Below are positions 5,013-5,841 of a stretch of DNA of 5,841 nucleotides, piece by piece (positions within the stretch are counted from its first letter, which is position 1; each line of letters starts with the position of its first letter). The DNA is taken from the NCBI GenBank assembly GCA_021805265.1, contig JAJZFR010000265.1, positions 1 to 5,841 of the forward strand, given 5' to 3'. The position numbers and the translations under genes were made by a program. The stretch comes from Acidobacteriota bacterium (GTDB taxonomy: Bacteria > Acidobacteriota > Terriglobia > Terriglobales > Acidobacteriaceae). The notes under the pieces were generated by a model. It was not told where the DNA came from. It saw only the letters and a program-made list of their open reading frames with translations, and did not search any database.

Positions 5013-5841
5013 CTTGCAGCAGCCTGTATCTGGCCAGTCAGCAGCGCCAGGAGGGCGGCTTCGTCGAGGATGGGAAGGCCGAGTTCCCGGGCTTTGGCGA
5101 GCTTGGTGCCTGCCTCTTCGCCGGCTACGACGTAGCTGGTTTTCTTGCTGACGGAGCCGGAGACTTTGCCGCCGGCGGCTTCGATTTTTTCCTTCGCCTC
5201 GTCGCGGCTGAGCGTGGGGAAAGTTCCGGTGAGGACGAAGGTAAGCCCGGCAAGCTCTGCGCTTCGCTGCTTTTTCTCGGCGGTCATCTTCAGGCCGAGG
5301 GCGGCCAGGCGGTCTACCAGCGCGCGATTGCGTTCATTGGCAAAAAATTCGAGGACGGAGGCGGCGACCTTTGGCCCGACCTCGGGGACGCGCTCGAGTT
5401 CTTCGGGGCTGGCCGCGGCGATGGCTTCGAGGGAGCCGAACTCGCCCGCCAGCAGTTCTGCGGTGCGTTCGCCGACGAAGCGGATGCCCAGGCCCATGAG
5501 CAGGCGCGCGAGGCCGGCAGTGCGCGATCGCTCAATCTGCTCGAGCAGGGTTTCGGCGGATTTTTTGCCGACGCGTTCGAGGGCCAGTAGCTGATCTTCT
5601 GTGAGCGTGTAGAGATCGGCGATGGAGCGCACCAGGCCGCGATCAAGCAGTTGCTGGATGAGCGCCTCGCCCAGGCCGTCGATGTTCATCACGCCGCGAT
5701 GGGAGAAATAAAGCAGCGACTGGAGCAGGCGCGCCGGGCAGTCGGTGTTGACGCAGTAACGATCCACTTCGCCGTCGGATTGACGCGCTTCCGTGTGGCA
5801 GGCGGGGCAGCGGTCGGGCATACGGAACGGGTCCTGCGATT
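5009..5841 (-). CDS. ligA: NAD+-dependent DNA ligase LigA, C-terminal part (runs off the right edge)
   Basis: This is the C-terminal 276 residues of bacterial DNA ligase, which seals nicks in replication and repair using NAD+. The frame is open through the right edge, and the Met at 5821 is internal (the residues before it read DPFR). The adenylation and OB domains lie outside the window. Numbered from that Met, the four-cysteine zinc finger is Cys5, Cys8, Cys23 and Cys28 (CPAC, then YCVNTDCPA). Helix-hairpin-helix repeats follow (GLGEAL at 49-54, ERVGKKSAETLL at 82-93, GLGIRFVGERTAELL at 110-124, VPEVGPKVAASV at 145-156). A BRCT domain (191-263: LTFVLTGTF, then AAGGKVSGSVSKKTSYVVAG) ends the protein as usual. 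Nothing in the visible part looks broken. Its TAA shares the tetranucleotide TTAA (5009-5012) with the alaC stop. Confidence 0.95.
   Translation of the reverse strand, partial: SQDPFRMPDRCPACHTEARQSDGEVDRYCVNTDCPARLLQSLLYFSHRGVMNIDGLGEALIQQLLDRGLVRSIADLYTLTEDQLLALERVGKKSAETLLEQIERSRTAGLARLLMGLGIRFVGERTAELLAGEFGSLEAIAAASPEELERVPEVGPKVAASVLEFFANERNRALVDRLAALGLKMTAEKKQRSAELAGLTFVLTGTFPTLSRDEAKEKIEAAGGKVSGSVSKKTSYVVAGEEAGTKLAKARELGLPILDEAALLALLTGQIQAAAS

Noticed and set aside
4697..5590. Plus-strand open frame of 297 codons across the alaC/ligA junction
   Set aside because: It is a shifted-frame reading of alaC followed by antisense of ligA, both of which are unmistakable genes.

Overview
The window is high-GC bacterial chromosome, most likely from an Acidobacteriota member of the Terriglobia/Acidobacteriaceae type. 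That assignment is inferred from three things: the style of the genes, a GTCTC/GAGAC palindrome followed by GGGGCACC that I recall from such genomes (not verified here), and a UbiA-like gene next to a UbiE-like methyltransferase gene. No rRNA, tRNA, CRISPR array, transposase or phage gene was seen.

Layout, left to right. At the left edge the first codons of a minus-strand gene appear to start at 15 and run off the window. A divergent intergenic region (16-247) follows. A plus-strand transporter of the drug/metabolite superfamily, sugar-transporter-like (GRP/RhaT-like), ends at 1837 and carries an unusual C-terminal extension with about three extra membrane segments. A degenerate tandem array (1825-1928) separates it from a convergent minus-strand pair: a class I SAM-dependent methyltransferase (stop at 1920-1922) and, upstream of it, a UbiA-like polytopic membrane protein (2807-3739). 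Between those two genes lies a 108-bp nested inverted-repeat element (2698-2805). Divergent from the UbiA-like gene, across a 94-bp gap, is an alanine transaminase of the AlaC family (3834-5012). Its stop codon overlaps the stop of a convergent ligA (NAD+-dependent DNA ligase), of which only the C-terminal 276 residues lie in the window.

How the genes relate: alaC (pyruvate/glutamate to alanine) and ligA (replication and repair) are ordinary housekeeping genes. The UbiA-like gene and the methyltransferase run in the same direction and resemble the prenyltransferase/C-methyltransferase pairing of quinone pathways, so a shared role in prenyl-lipid or quinone-like modification is plausible but unproven. 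The window holds no clear complete new system. Its most unusual content is non-coding or semi-coding: a repeat array apparently grown from the 3' end of the transporter gene and containing the stop codons of both convergent genes; the 108-bp nested inverted repeat, which has no stop in the methyltransferase frame; a second palindrome inside the transporter gene; and -10-like hexamers placed so that both divergent genes could have leaderless transcripts.
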